Positions 17,464 to 25,869 of a stretch of DNA of 64,000 bases are shown piece after piece (the first letter of the stretch is position 1; every line of letters starts with the position of its first letter). The translations under genes were made by a program, and so were the position numbers. The stretch is from contig RIBL01000011.1 in the NCBI GenBank assembly GCA_003762875.1, positions 42,294 to 106,293 of the forward strand, in the 5' to 3' direction. This DNA is from Muribaculaceae bacterium Isolate-110 (HZI). GTDB taxonomy: Bacteria; Bacteroidota; Bacteroidia; Bacteroidales; Muribaculaceae. The notes beneath the pieces are model-generated. The model had not been told where the DNA came from. It saw nothing but the letters and a program-made list of their open reading frames with translations, and ran no database searches.

Positions 17464-18975
17464 ATGTCATTCTGGAAAGGAGTTTTGAACGTCTTTGGGT
17501 TCGGAGGCGACAACGACGAGGATGAGGAGGAATATGACTCCTCGCTCCCGACATATGCAGCGCAACCGCGCTCTGTCACGACTACAGCCATAACCAAACC
17601 TGCCGCCACACCTGTATCGGCCACGCATACCCGAGAGACAGAGACTACGGAGCCGGAAACCGAGCCTCATGACAGCAGCGAAGACAACGCTCCCGCCACT
17701 CAACAAAATGTCGACAATACCGCCGAACCCACCGTTGCCGACCCCGACCTGCCGGGCGACCTGTTTGACGCACTCATCGAGCAGTTTAACGCCGCTCAGC
17801 CCGACTTCATAAGCAAATGCCTGTCGACCGACGCCCAGCGCGCCTATCTGCTCAACTCTCTGTCTGACAGCCTCAAGCAACGTCTCAACAACACAGGTCT
17901 GAAGATAGCCTCAGCTAATAACCAAGCCGACGACTCGGCTGAGCACGAGCGTCTGCAGCGGCGCATCTCCTCACTCGAGGCAGATGTCAAGGCCAACGAC
18001 TCACTGCGACAGGAAAACCGCAAGCTCCAACTGAGCATCGAGCGTCAGAAACGCGCCCTGCTCGACCGCATCAACGACCTTGAGGCTCAGGTGGCGAAAA
18101 GCCATGCCGAAAAGGAAAAATTCTTCAGCGACAAGCGCAATCCGGCCGATGCCGCGCTAATCGACTCGACCAACGCCCGCGTCAAAGAGCTCGAACAGTC
18201 ACTCTCCGAACGCGAATCAAAGATAAAGGAACTGACCGACACTATCGAAAAACTCGGCACTGCCTCCGAGGAACTCTCCAAAACCCTGGCCGAACGCGAC
18301 AAACAGATTGCCGACGAAGCCTCGCTGCGCGAGCAGCTCGAGGTCAAAAACCGCATGAGCGACGAGATGCTCAACGACCTGCGCAACCAGGCCGCTTCGG
18401 CCCGCAACGAATATGAGGACACCTGTCGCCAGCAGCAGCTCGCCCTCGAGCAGATACACGACCAGGTGGCCAGCTTCGAGCAGGTCAAAGCCCGTCTCGA
18501 GGCCCGCATTATCGAGCTGAAAGATGCTCTGAAGGATGCCAAGCGCAACGACCGCGAGGAGCAGATAGCCCGACTAAACGAAGAGAACGCCTCGCTGCGC
18601 CACACCATCGAAAACAATCTCTACAACCAGGCCAACAGCGAAAACCGACTGCGCAACGAAATCAAGCAGTTGCGCCGACAGCTCGAAGAGGCCGGCAAAG
18701 CAGCCGCAACATCATCGGCAGCCGCAACATACGCCAGCACAGAGAGCCGCCCCAGATCAATGTCGGCCGAACCGTCGGCCGCAGCCTATCCTACCGAGAC
18801 ACCGCCCGAACGTCCGGCTCCACGCCGACGCGGACGTCCCAAGAAAGTCAAACTCGACGAAGACCTCGACAATACCGAATGGTTCTCGGGCCAGAAGGAT
18901 ACCCCCGACTTCGGCTATCACGAACCTCCGCGCCGTCCCTCCAACGACAACGCCGCACAGCTCTCGCTCTTCTGA
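17464..18975 (+). CDS. Coiled-coil protein with C-terminal AT-hook-like motif
   Basis: 503 residues, no recognised family. There is no signal peptide. The N-terminal 110 residues are acidic and low-complexity (DEDEEEYD, then Thr/Pro/Glu-rich). Residues about 160-425 form a long heptad-rich coiled coil (LQRRISSLEADVKAND and similar). The C-terminal region is disordered and contains RRRGRPKK (454-461), a good match to an AT-hook for minor-groove binding, and ends in a short QLSLF tail. This suggests a cytoplasmic DNA-associated scaffold or nucleoid protein; that is inference. The next gene, a peptidase, follows after 51 bases. Confidence 0.75.
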   Translation: MSFWKGVLNVFGFGGDNDEDEEEYDSSLPTYAAQPRSVTTTAITKPAATPVSATHTRETETTEPETEPHDSSEDNAPATQQNVDNTAEPTVADPDLPGDLFDALIEQFNAAQPDFISKCLSTDAQRAYLLNSLSDSLKQRLNNTGLKIASANNQADDSAEHERLQRRISSLEADVKANDSLRQENRKLQLSIERQKRALLDRINDLEAQVAKSHAEKEKFFSDKRNPADAALIDSTNARVKELEQSLSERESKIKELTDTIEKLGTASEELSKTLAERDKQIADEASLREQLEVKNRMSDEMLNDLRNQAASARNEYEDTCRQQQLALEQIHDQVASFEQVKARLEARIIELKDALKDAKRNDREEQIARLNEENASLRHTIENNLYNQANSENRLRNEIKQLRRQLEEAGKAAATSSAAATYASTESRPRSMSAEPSAAAYPTETPPERPAPRRRGRPKKVKLDEDLDNTEWFSGQKDTPDFGYHEPPRRPSNDNAAQLSLF

Positions 18976-19026
18976 GCCAACTCTCCACTCCCCTTCCACA
19001 CCCCGTCATCAAGCATCACGATAATT

Positions 19027-21231
19027 ATGAAGATATTAGCCTCTGCGATATTAATGGCCGCCACCGGCCTTCTCAGCCTCTCGGCCGCACCCAAGCGCGC
19101 CAATGTCAGCGACTTTGCCGACATGGCTCCGTATGTATATCCCGGCAATGCCGCCCGCTATGTGTCAAAGCCCTACTTCACACCCGACGGACAAAACTAT
19201 CTCCGGCTCTCTGACGACGGCAAGCGCGTGGTGAAACATAACATACGCAACGGAGCCGAGGTCGAAACACTGATGGATGTAACCCACACCCGTCAGTCAA
19301 ACATATCCTCCATCCAGAGCTTCACCCTAAGCCCCGACGGCTCCAAACTGCTCATAGCCACCGCCATCGAGCCGATATATCGCCGCTCCACCCGCGCGGT
19401 CTACTATGTCTACGAGCTGCGCACCCGCATACTCACTCCCCTCTCGGACGAACATCAGCCCCAGCGCGCGCCTCTCTTCTCGCCCGACGGACGTATGGTG
19501 GCATTTGTGGCCGGTGACAATAATATCTATCTCAAGAAACTCGACTATGGCACCGAAGTAGCCGTCACAACCGACGGAGCCGTCAATGCCGTCATAAACG
19601 GTGTGCCCGACTGGGTCTATGAGGAAGAGTTCTCGACAGCCTCATCCATGTCTTGGGCACCCGACTGCTCTACGCTCTGCTATCTGAAATACAACGAAAG
19701 CGACGTACCCACCTACTCCTTCCCCCTATATGAAGGAGCCTGCGATCCGATGCGTCAGTATGCCCTCTATCCCGGCAGTTTCACCTACAAATACCCCGTG
19801 GCCGGAGAGCCCAACTCCAAAGTCTCGCTCCACAGCTACGACATCGACAACCGCAAGACCAAAGACCTCTCTCTACCGGCCTCCGACATCGAATACATAC
19901 CCCGCATCTGCTATACTCCCCAGGCCGACAGCCGACTCATAGTAACCACTCTCGACCGCGCACAGACCCGCATGGAGCTCCTGTCGGTCAATCCCAAATC
20001 GGGCGTATGCAAATCACTCCTCACCGAGCAGAGCGACGCATGGCTCAATCCCAACACATACGAAAACCTCAACTTCCTTCCCTCGGGCATGCTGCTCCTC
20101 TCAGCCCGTACAGGCTTCACCCACGCCTATCTCTACAGCTACGAAGGCCAGTTGCTCAAGACCGTCACATCGGGCGATTATGATGTCAAGGACTTCTACG
20201 GCTGCGATGCCAAAGGCAACTATTACTTCCAGACCACAGCCACAGGTCCCATCAACCGCGTGGTGACGCGCATCGACGCCAAAGGCGTGACCAAGCATCT
20301 CACCCCAGCCAACGGCAACGCCTCGGCATGGTTTGCCCCCTCGATGGACCACTATGCAGTCACCTACAGCAACGCCACCACACCACCATCGTGCACACTC
20401 TACACAGCTCCGGACGACAAGAAAGTGCGCGTGCTCGAGGACAATGCCGGCCTTGCTCAGAAATATGCCTCGGCCCCCAAGCCCGAGTTTATCACAGTGA
20501 CAACAGCCGAAGGCATCACCATGGACGCCTATATCATCAAGCCCGTCAATATGGACGCCTCGCGCCGCTATCCGCTCATCATAACCCAATACAGCGGCCC
20601 GGGCTCGCAGCAAGTGCTCGACCGCTGGAGCGTCGACTGGACACAGTATGCCGCCATGCACGGCTACGTGGTGATGTGTGTCGACCCCCGCGGCACAGGC
20701 GGCAAGGGACGCAAATGGGAGACAATCGTGTATAAAAACCTCGGCCATTACGAGACCATCGACATCCAGGGTGCTGCTCGCTGGGCTGCATCGCTCCCCT
20801 ATATCGACGCCGACCGCATAGGACTCACAGGTTGGAGCTACGGAGGCTACCAGACTCTCATGACAGTCTCCACACCGACATCACCCTTCGCTTGCGCCGT
20901 AGCCATCGCCCCGGTAACCGACTGGCGTTACTACGACACCGTTTACTCCGAGCGTTACATGCTCACTCCGCAGGAAAATGAAAAAGGTTATCGTGAATCG
21001 TCGCCCATCAACCGTCTGAAAGACATGAACATACCGCTACTGCTCATGCACGGCACCGCCGATGACAACGTGCACCTCCTAAACACTATGCAGTATGTGT
21101 CCGTTATGCAATCATACGGCCGTTTCTGCGACATGTTTCTTTACCCCAATATGAACCACTCGATCAACGGTTGCGACACACGTCTGAACGTTTACTCCAA
21201 AATGCTCGACTACTTCAACAAAAATATGTAA
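19027..21231 (+). CDS. S9 family dipeptidyl peptidase IV-like enzyme
   Basis: 734 residues with a signal peptide (cleavage near LSAAPKR). The N-terminal region is a DPP-IV-type beta propeller, and the C-terminal 260 residues are an alpha/beta hydrolase. The catalytic triad is visible: Ser604 in GWSYGGYQ, Asp679 in HGTADDNVH and His711 in NMNHSI. The DPP-IV signature YEEEF, whose glutamates hold the peptide N-terminus, is present. It would release X-Pro or X-Ala dipeptides, or prolyl tripeptides, from peptides outside the cytoplasm. The gene starts 51 bases after the coiled-coil gene. Confidence 0.92.
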   Translation: MKILASAILMAATGLLSLSAAPKRANVSDFADMAPYVYPGNAARYVSKPYFTPDGQNYLRLSDDGKRVVKHNIRNGAEVETLMDVTHTRQSNISSIQSFTLSPDGSKLLIATAIEPIYRRSTRAVYYVYELRTRILTPLSDEHQPQRAPLFSPDGRMVAFVAGDNNIYLKKLDYGTEVAVTTDGAVNAVINGVPDWVYEEEFSTASSMSWAPDCSTLCYLKYNESDVPTYSFPLYEGACDPMRQYALYPGSFTYKYPVAGEPNSKVSLHSYDIDNRKTKDLSLPASDIEYIPRICYTPQADSRLIVTTLDRAQTRMELLSVNPKSGVCKSLLTEQSDAWLNPNTYENLNFLPSGMLLLSARTGFTHAYLYSYEGQLLKTVTSGDYDVKDFYGCDAKGNYYFQTTATGPINRVVTRIDAKGVTKHLTPANGNASAWFAPSMDHYAVTYSNATTPPSCTLYTAPDDKKVRVLEDNAGLAQKYASAPKPEFITVTTAEGITMDAYIIKPVNMDASRRYPLIITQYSGPGSQQVLDRWSVDWTQYAAMHGYVVMCVDPRGTGGKGRKWETIVYKNLGHYETIDIQGAARWAASLPYIDADRIGLTGWSYGGYQTLMTVSTPTSPFACAVAIAPVTDWRYYDTVYSERYMLTPQENEKGYRESSPINRLKDMNIPLLLMHGTADDNVHLLNTMQYVSVMQSYGRFCDMFLYPNMNHSINGCDTRLNVYSKMLDYFNKNM

Positions 21232-21344
21232 ATACAAACCTGCCATACAACAAAAAAACACTTTCAACGCAATTTTAATCCCTCTCGGCCCCTCGACTAT
21301 CCATCCGTCATCCCCACACCTCACTTCAACAGAAGTATACACAC

Positions 21345-22670
21345 ATGTCCACAAAGAATCACACTCACGAAACCGCAATATTCGATCTGTGGCTCAACTG
21401 GGTCATCGCAGGAGGCGCACTGAGCCTGCCCATACTGCTGAGCGTATACATCCGGCCGCTCCTTATCCCCCTTATATCGCTGGCCCTTGCCTGCGGTCTG
21501 CTTGCATATGACCGAGCGTCGCTGCGTTCGCACACTGCCGTTTGTCCGCTCATACTCACCATCGCCACACGTTCACTGTTTTACTCCGCCATTATAATGA
21601 TTATAATAAGTATTATCTATGCTCGCGGAGTCATCTGGTATCTGTATGACGACGAAACAATCAACACCGCCATACCCTTTGTGACACTGCTCATAGTGGC
21701 TCCGGTGGTGTTTCTCACCACAGCATGGTCCCACATCCGAGGCAAACGTTACAGCGCGTGCCAGCGGTGTGTCAACAACCTCGGCTCCATCTCTGAACGA
21801 GGACTCCTCGGCAAGATATTCAGTCAGGAGAGCCGCTACCAGCGTTACTTCATGCTCGGCATCTCGGGTGTGCTCACCATCATAGCGTGGGGCTATTATA
21901 CATATTTCTACATCAATGTCAACATCAACATCCCCGACCGGTTCTTCTTCGGCTGGATACCAGTCATACTCTATCTGATTTCGGTGTTCTATCTCGGAGC
22001 CCGTTGCTTCACGCTCTGGGCCTACTATTGCCAGGACAATAATACCAACAACATACGTCAGGGAGCATTGACAAGCATAAGGATACTACTCATCTCGGGC
22101 GACAAATTTTATCTTGCGCGTGAAGAGAAGTATAACGACACCCCCGACGGCTATCTCTACGACACCCCCGCCACCGTGACCATCGACTATCGCAATGAGC
22201 TCTCGCTCGAAAAAGCGTCAGGCTGTCTGCGCGACATCAGCCGCATGGACGACAAAGACTTCACGCTGCGCTTCATGTATGAATCGCGCGAGGCTTCGGG
22301 CGAACGCAACACGTTTCATTACATCTGTTGCCCAGACTCAACGTCCACCATGGAGAAGTCGGCCCTGCGCGGACACTGGTACAATCTCTCACAGGTAGAG
22401 CGTCTGCTCCACAACCGTGAGCTCACACCCATGCTCGCCTCGGAGATACACCGGCTCCACACCATAACCATGGCATGGAAAACCTACGATGCCGAAGGCC
22501 GCCGTCTATATAAGGTGAAAAACTATCACCCCATATTCCGCCTCGACGGCATATGTGACTGGGATGTAGACTTCAATTCGCCCAAATGGCTCGACGTGGC
22601 GCGTCTCAACGAGGACAAACGATTCTTCCGTCTGCGTAAGCTCTGGCGAAGCATCTATACAGTAAAATAA
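21345..22670 (+). CDS. Uncharacterised multi-pass membrane protein
   Basis: 441 residues; I do not recognise the family. About six hydrophobic segments occupy residues 12-225 (GGALSLPILLSVYI, SLFYSAIIMIIISIIYA, TLLIVAPVVFLTTAW, MLGISGVLTIIAWGYYTYFYI, WIPVILYLISVFYLGA). The C-terminal 220 residues are soluble, mixed alpha/beta, with several aromatic-rich strands. Its stop codon overlaps the miaA start by one base (TAATGA), so the two are translationally coupled. Confidence 0.75.
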   Translation: MSTKNHTHETAIFDLWLNWVIAGGALSLPILLSVYIRPLLIPLISLALACGLLAYDRASLRSHTAVCPLILTIATRSLFYSAIIMIIISIIYARGVIWYLYDDETINTAIPFVTLLIVAPVVFLTTAWSHIRGKRYSACQRCVNNLGSISERGLLGKIFSQESRYQRYFMLGISGVLTIIAWGYYTYFYINVNINIPDRFFFGWIPVILYLISVFYLGARCFTLWAYYCQDNNTNNIRQGALTSIRILLISGDKFYLAREEKYNDTPDGYLYDTPATVTIDYRNELSLEKASGCLRDISRMDDKDFTLRFMYESREASGERNTFHYICCPDSTSTMEKSALRGHWYNLSQVERLLHNRELTPMLASEIHRLHTITMAWKTYDAEGRRLYKVKNYHPIFRLDGICDWDVDFNSPKWLDVARLNEDKRFFRLRKLWRSIYTVK

Positions 22671-23614
22671 TGAGCACGCAACACAAGCTCATAGTAATCA
22701 CAGGACCGACCGCCTCAGGCAAGACACGCCGGGCCGTTGACCTGGCGCGCGCCATCGACGGAGAAATCATCAGTGCCGACTCGCGACAGATATACCGAGG
22801 CATGGATCTCGGCACAGGCAAAGACCTCGAGGAATACGGCGACGTGCCTGTCCATCTGATAGACATATGTCCGGCCGGATACAAATACAATCTCTTTGAA
22901 TATCTACGCGACTACCGTGAAGCCTTTGCCGACATCATCGCGCGCGGCAAGACTCCGATACTCTGCGGCGGCACCGGCCTCTATGTGGAGAGCGTGCTCA
23001 AAGGACTGTCGCTCCCCGAAGTACCCGAAAATCCATCGCTCAGGACCTCGCTCCGCGGCAAGTCGCTCGAAGAACTGACTGAGATACTCGCCTCGATGAA
23101 AACTCTCCACAACATCACCGATGTCGACACATGCCAGCGGGCCATACGTGCCATCGAGATTCAGACATACTATCATCAGCATCCAGAAGCGGCCGCCTCA
23201 GCCGAGCCCCATCCAATAGCCGACGCTCTCGTGATAGGCGTTGATGTAGACCGTGACACCCGCCGCCGCCGCATCAGCCAACGTCTTCGCGCACGCCTCG
23301 ACGCCGGCATGCTTGACGAAGTGAGACGTCTGCTCGACTCAGGCATAGCACCCGATGACCTCATATATTACGGTCTCGAATACAAATATCTCACTCTTCA
23401 CCTCATAGGCAGCCTGACCTATGACGAAATGGTGTCGCAGCTCGAGATAGCCATCCACCAGTTTGCCAAGCGTCAGATGACATGGTTTCGCGGCATGGAG
23501 CGACGCCTTGCCGACGCCTACACCCGTGCCGGCCTCCCCTTCACAAGCCCGATCATAACATGGCTCCCCTCAACCCTATCTCCCGAAGAATTTACACGAA
23601 GTATTTTAAAATAA
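22670..23614 (+). CDS. miaA: tRNA dimethylallyltransferase
   Basis: 314 residues. MiaA adds a dimethylallyl group to adenosine 37 of tRNAs that read UNN codons. The P-loop GPTASGKT (12-19) is at the N-terminus, followed by ISADSRQIYRGMDLGTGK and the GGTGLY motif, all diagnostic of the family. The length is normal. The start codon overlaps the stop of the preceding membrane-protein gene by one base. A long inverted repeat begins 13 bases after the stop. Confidence 0.95.
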   Translation: MSTQHKLIVITGPTASGKTRRAVDLARAIDGEIISADSRQIYRGMDLGTGKDLEEYGDVPVHLIDICPAGYKYNLFEYLRDYREAFADIIARGKTPILCGGTGLYVESVLKGLSLPEVPENPSLRTSLRGKSLEELTEILASMKTLHNITDVDTCQRAIRAIEIQTYYHQHPEAAASAEPHPIADALVIGVDVDRDTRRRRISQRLRARLDAGMLDEVRRLLDSGIAPDDLIYYGLEYKYLTLHLIGSLTYDEMVSQLEIAIHQFAKRQMTWFRGMERRLADAYTRAGLPFTSPIITWLPSTLSPEEFTRSILK

Positions 23615-23626
23615 GATACAAAAGGA

Positions 23627-23706
23627 CAAAAGTCTCAAAAGACACTAAAGGGATTGAATAATCAACCAAGACTATTCAATCCCTTTAGTGTCTTTTGAGA
23701 CTTTTG
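23627..23706. repeat. Perfect 34-base inverted repeat between convergent miaA and M3 peptidase genes
   Basis: Arms 23627-23660 and 23673-23706 are perfect complements with a 12-base loop. The outer context, GATACAAAAGGACAAAAG on the left and CTTTTGTATC on the right, extends the pairing with an 8-base bulge. It sits exactly between two convergent genes and must serve both as terminator. Confidence 0.95.
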
Positions 23707-23726
23707 TATCTCTTCAATATCGGTTA

Positions 23727-25850
23727 TCAATCCTTCTTTCTGACATCCGAAATGGTTGTCTCCGGAGTGATGCCGTCGCGCTTGAGCAGTGCGTCGATAG
23801 TGGCGTCATGACCGCGGAAGCGACGATAGAGTACGGCCGGATCCTCGGTGCCGCCTCGGCTGAGTATATTGTCGCGGAATGAGTCGGCTGTCTCGCGGTC
23901 AAAGATGCCATGCTCCTTGAAATGAGCAAACGCATCGGCGTCAAGCACCTCGGCCCATTTGTAACCATAATATCCCGCAGCATATCCGCCGGCAAATATA
24001 TGGCTGAATGTCGGAGCGAACTGCAGGCCCTCGATAGGCTCAAACATGGCCACCGACTCGATGGCGTCGTTCTCAAACTTGGCCGCGTCATCCACCGGCT
24101 CTGTGATAGTGTGCCATGCCATGTCGAGAAGTCCGAAGCTGAGCTGACGCAGACATGCATAAGCCGCACCAAACTGTGCGGAGGCTATGAGACGGTCCAC
24201 AAGTTCGGCGGGGATTGAATCGCCTGTCTCGTAATGGCGTGCGAAGCCGTCGAGAAACTCTTTCTCGGTCAGATAGTTCTCATTAAACTGCGAAGGAAGT
24301 TCCACAAAGTCATGCAGCACATTGGTGCCTGACAGAGACCCGTATTTTGCCTTGGTGAGCAGTCCGTGCAGACCGTGGCCAAACTCGTGGAGGAATGTCT
24401 CGACCTCATAGGGAGTGAGAAGCGATGGCTTGGTTGCTGTGGGCTTGGTGAAGTTCATGACTATCGTCACGTGAGGACGCGAGTCGGTGCCGTCGGCCTC
24501 CATGTGCTGACCCTTGAACTCGGTCATCCATGCGCCCGAACGCTTGCTGGCACGGGGGAAGAAGTCGGTGTAAATCACTCCGAGATAGCTGCCGTCCTTG
24601 TCCTTGACATCAAAGGCTGTGACGTCGGGATGATACACAGGTATCTCGCTGTTTTTCTCAAATGTCACACCATAGAGCTTGGTGGCAAGACCAAACACGC
24701 CGTCAATCACACTGTTGAGCTCAAAATAGGGACGCATCTCCTCCTCGTCGTAGGCATACTTGGCATTGCGCAGCTTGTTGGAATAATAGCTGTAATCCCA
24801 GGGCCTGATGTCGACGGGATGACCTTCGAACTTGGTGGCATAGGCCTTAAGCTCCTCAAACTCCTTTTTCTGCGCGGGGCGATAGGCGTCGCGCAGCGAG
24901 TTGAGCAGATTGTATACATTCTCTGGAGTCGCGGCCATGGTGTTGGCCAGCTTATACTGGGCATAATTCTTATAGCCGAGCAGCTTGGCGATGGCAAGAC
25001 GAGTGGCGGCAATCTCTTTGAGCACAGGGATGTTGTTATACTCTCCCTTGGAGTTGCGGCCGCTGTAAAGCCTGTACATCTTCTCTCGCAGGTCGCGGCG
25101 CGAGCTGTTTTTCATGAACGACATATACACCGGAGCGTCGAGCGTGAAGAGATATTCTCCTTCTCGGCCCTCCTCTTTGGCAGCAAGCGCGGCGGCCTCT
25201 ATGGAACTCTCGGTGAGACCGTCGAGGTCGTCGGCCGTAAGCCATATCTTATAGGTGCTGAGTTCCTTGAGCACATTCTGGCCAAACATGGTGGTCAGTT
25301 CGCTCAGACGCGACGACAGTCTGCTGTAAGTCTCGCGGTCGGCACCCTCGAGAAGCGCGCCGTTGCGGGTGAATGACTCATAGGTGCGCTTGAGCAGCAT
25401 CTTGTCCTCGGCCGAGAGACGCGTGGTGTCGGCACTGTCATGCACGGCCTTGATGCGCTTCCACAACCCTTCGTTGAGCGAGATGGAGGTGGAGTAGTCC
25501 GACAGGCGTGGAGTGAGTTTCACCGACAGCTCCATCACAGCGTCATCGCTGAGAGCCGACTCGAGGGGATAAAACACATTGAGCACACGGTCAAGTTCGC
25601 GACCCGAATTTTCGAGGGCCACGATGGTGTTTTCAAACGTCGGAGCCTCCGGATTGGCCACGATATCGTCAATAGCCTTGAGTCCGAGCTTGATGCCGCG
25701 GTCTACCGCCGGCTCATAGTGCGATATGTCTATACGGTCAAACGGTGCCGTGCCGTGAGGAGTGCCTTTGAATTCCTCGAAAAATGGATTCTGAGCTTGT
25801 GTCATAATGCTTGTTGCGACGGCTACAGCCGCCAGGATGTTTTTTTGCAC
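23727..25850 (-). CDS. M3 family peptidyl-dipeptidase / oligopeptidase
   Basis: 707 residues with a signal peptide-like N-terminus (AAVAVATSIMTQAQ), so probably periplasmic. The zinc site HEFGHGLHG has His488, Glu489 and His492. The rest matches the mostly helical Dcp/oligopeptidase A family over its normal length. Dcp-type enzymes remove C-terminal dipeptides; oligopeptidase A-type enzymes cut short peptides internally. The start is 19 bases after the stop of the TPR gene, so the two are co-transcribed. Its 3' end lies at the inverted repeat shared with miaA. Confidence 0.93.
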   Translation of the reverse strand: MQKNILAAVAVATSIMTQAQNPFFEEFKGTPHGTAPFDRIDISHYEPAVDRGIKLGLKAIDDIVANPEAPTFENTIVALENSGRELDRVLNVFYPLESALSDDAVMELSVKLTPRLSDYSTSISLNEGLWKRIKAVHDSADTTRLSAEDKMLLKRTYESFTRNGALLEGADRETYSRLSSRLSELTTMFGQNVLKELSTYKIWLTADDLDGLTESSIEAAALAAKEEGREGEYLFTLDAPVYMSFMKNSSRRDLREKMYRLYSGRNSKGEYNNIPVLKEIAATRLAIAKLLGYKNYAQYKLANTMAATPENVYNLLNSLRDAYRPAQKKEFEELKAYATKFEGHPVDIRPWDYSYYSNKLRNAKYAYDEEEMRPYFELNSVIDGVFGLATKLYGVTFEKNSEIPVYHPDVTAFDVKDKDGSYLGVIYTDFFPRASKRSGAWMTEFKGQHMEADGTDSRPHVTIVMNFTKPTATKPSLLTPYEVETFLHEFGHGLHGLLTKAKYGSLSGTNVLHDFVELPSQFNENYLTEKEFLDGFARHYETGDSIPAELVDRLIASAQFGAAYACLRQLSFGLLDMAWHTITEPVDDAAKFENDAIESVAMFEPIEGLQFAPTFSHIFAGGYAAGYYGYKWAEVLDADAFAHFKEHGIFDRETADSFRDNILSRGGTEDPAVLYRRFRGHDATIDALLKRDGITPETTISDVRKKD

Positions 25851-25869
25851 TGTATTTTATTTTATATGT

